Part shown: positions 6,734 to 7,730 of the stretch, in pieces
How positions within the stretch are numbered: the first letter of the stretch is position 1
Layout: each line of letters opens with the position of its first letter
Notes under the pieces: model-generated
What the model was told of the DNA's origin: nothing
Seen by the model: the letters and a program-made list of their open reading frames with translations, nothing else
The model's database searches: none
Source: Thermoplasmatota archaeon
Lineage (GTDB): Archaea; Thermoplasmatota; Penumbrarchaeia; Penumbrarchaeales; Penumbrarchaeaceae
Assembly: GCA_030600725.1 (NCBI GenBank)
Contig: JAUVLN010000092.1
Coordinates: forward strand, 1-7,730
DNA: 7,730 nucleotides
Reading direction: 5' to 3'
Made by a program: the position numbers and the translations under genes

Positions 6734-7730
6734 ATGATCAGCTATTTCTTCGACCGGGTCGCACGGTTTATCACGGGATTTATCTATCAAGTGGTCGATA
6801 ACGGTCTCATGGACCGCAAGTATATCCTGGGCCTTGTCAGTGTGGGCGTCATCCTGACGCTGATACTTGCCGCCTGGTTTGGTGGTAGCGCTATCTTTGG
6901 TGGTGAGGAGGCGGTATACATAATCGATTTCGATCATGAGAGGGCGGCCATTCATGTCAGGGAGCTCTGCAGCAACGGGCCCAGGATGTCTGGATCGGAG
7001 GAGGAGAGGCTGGGTGCGGAGTACATTGCTGCTCAGTTCGAGGATGCGGGGCTCGAGGACGTTCATATCGAGACATACTCGGTCCCGATGTTCGAGGTGA
7101 GGAGCACCAGCATATCCCTTGTGGAGTACGGGCCGCTGGGAACGGTACCAAGGCCCCTTGGGGACGCCATAGTGTTTGATCACATTACGGAATATGTCTT
7201 TCAGGGGTACTCGGGCTCGTATGACTGGAGGGATTTCAGGGACGATCTGGATGTTGTAAACGTGGGGAACGGGACCGATGAGGGATCCTATGCGGACGCC
7301 AGGGGCCGGGTCTGCCTGATCGAACAGACAGCCGATACACCTCCCAACAAGGAGGTCTATTTTCACGCTTACGATGCAGGAGTGGAGGCTATCATACTCC
7401 AGAACACATGGAGGGGGGAGAGCATGGGCTTTTTACCCATGTTCAAGACGAACCAGAATCCCGTGGAGTACGATGATTATCCCGATATCCCTTTCTTCAT
7501 GGTATCGAATGAGATGGGGGATATTATACAGCAGTTGACCCCGAAATACAGGCTCAGAATGGACATGGACATCTGGATCGGTAACCTGGACATCAGGGTA
7601 GTTGTCGGAGATATCCCCTCATCCACCGGGTCCGGGGACATCATCATGTTCACAGCCCATCATGACACCTGCTACAACACCATCGGCGCTGTGGACAATA
7701 CGGTCGGCCCGGCATCTCTCATAGAGATAG
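6734..7730 (+). CDS. Membrane-anchored M28-family metallopeptidase with PA-like domain, 5' part
   Basis: The first 332 residues of a zinc-dependent exopeptidase of the M28 (aminopeptidase Y/S-like) family; the gene runs off the right edge. Residues about 29-50 (YILGLVSVGVILTLILAAWF) form a signal anchor or signal peptide, so the enzyme acts outside. Residues about 65-125 match the N-terminal M28 segment (NGPRMSGSEEE followed by GAEYIAAQFEDAGLEDV). A PA-like insert occupies about 140-270 (GRVCLIEQ, then HAYDAGVEAIILQN). The catalytic domain then begins. MFTAHHDT gives ligand H309 and D311, and GAVDNTVG gives the metal-bridging D321. The 12-residue spacing of H309 to D321 equals that of Streptomyces griseus aminopeptidase. 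The remaining ligands lie outside. The start is uncertain. ATG 6734 gives the longest frame but has no ribosome binding site, and a TATA-like element touches it. ATG 6809 (residue 26) would begin MDRK just before the hydrophobic segment, a classic signal-peptide start. Confidence 0.92.
   Translation, partial: MISYFFDRVARFITGFIYQVVDNGLMDRKYILGLVSVGVILTLILAAWFGGSAIFGGEEAVYIIDFDHERAAIHVRELCSNGPRMSGSEEERLGAEYIAAQFEDAGLEDVHIETYSVPMFEVRSTSISLVEYGPLGTVPRPLGDAIVFDHITEYVFQGYSGSYDWRDFRDDLDVVNVGNGTDEGSYADARGRVCLIEQTADTPPNKEVYFHAYDAGVEAIILQNTWRGESMGFLPMFKTNQNPVEYDDYPDIPFFMVSNEMGDIIQQLTPKYRLRMDMDIWIGNLDIRVVVGDIPSSTGSGDIIMFTAHHDTCYNTIGAVDNTVGPASLIEI

Noticed and set aside
6725..7366. Minus-strand open frame of 213 codons
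   Set aside because: It is antisense to the M28 peptidase, whose plus-strand reading gives recognisable PA-like and metal-binding segments.
1..7730. CRISPR array, tRNA, insertion sequence or phage attachment site
   Set aside because: No regularly spaced repeats, tRNA-like cloverleaf, terminal inverted repeats or transposase motifs were seen. The short gaps between genes leave little room for them.

Overview
The window reads as archaeal DNA. It carries a complete transcription factor B gene. Arginine is written mostly as AGG and isoleucine often as ATA, and short AT-rich TATA-like elements stand in front of the genes. A euryarchaeal, Thermoplasmata-like source is my best guess; it rests on overall style and gene types, not on a marker gene, so it is weak.

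Layout, left to right. (1) 1-870, minus strand: the first 290 codons of a secreted subtilisin-like (S8) protease with signal peptide, I9-type propeptide, and the catalytic Asp and His. The gene runs off the left edge before the catalytic Ser. (2) 871-1164: a divergent control region with candidate promoters for both neighbours and a nested inverted repeat between them. (3) 1165-2094, plus strand: transcription factor B. (4) 2095-2142: a 48-base convergent gap. (5) 2143-6695, minus strand: a tight four-gene operon. In transcription order it encodes an ABC-2-type ATPase, a 630-residue permease with a large extracytoplasmic domain, a second ATPase and a 263-residue permease. The junctions overlap or are separated by one base. 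(6) 6696-6733: a 38-base divergent gap holding a TATA-like element. (7) 6734-7730, plus strand: the first 332 codons of a membrane-anchored M28-family metallopeptidase with a PA-like insert, cut by the right edge.

How it may work together. The four ABC genes are most likely one transcriptional and translational unit, giving two ATPase/permease pairs or one mixed complex; the substrate cannot be read from the sequence. Two proteases that act outside the cytoplasm flank the region, which fits a protein-degrading life style. A functional link between proteases and transporter is inference from position only. No tRNA, rRNA, CRISPR array, insertion sequence or attachment site was seen. I found no clear case for a wholly new system. 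The least ordinary items are the ectodomain permease in a dual ABC operon and the structured stretch at 953-1018.
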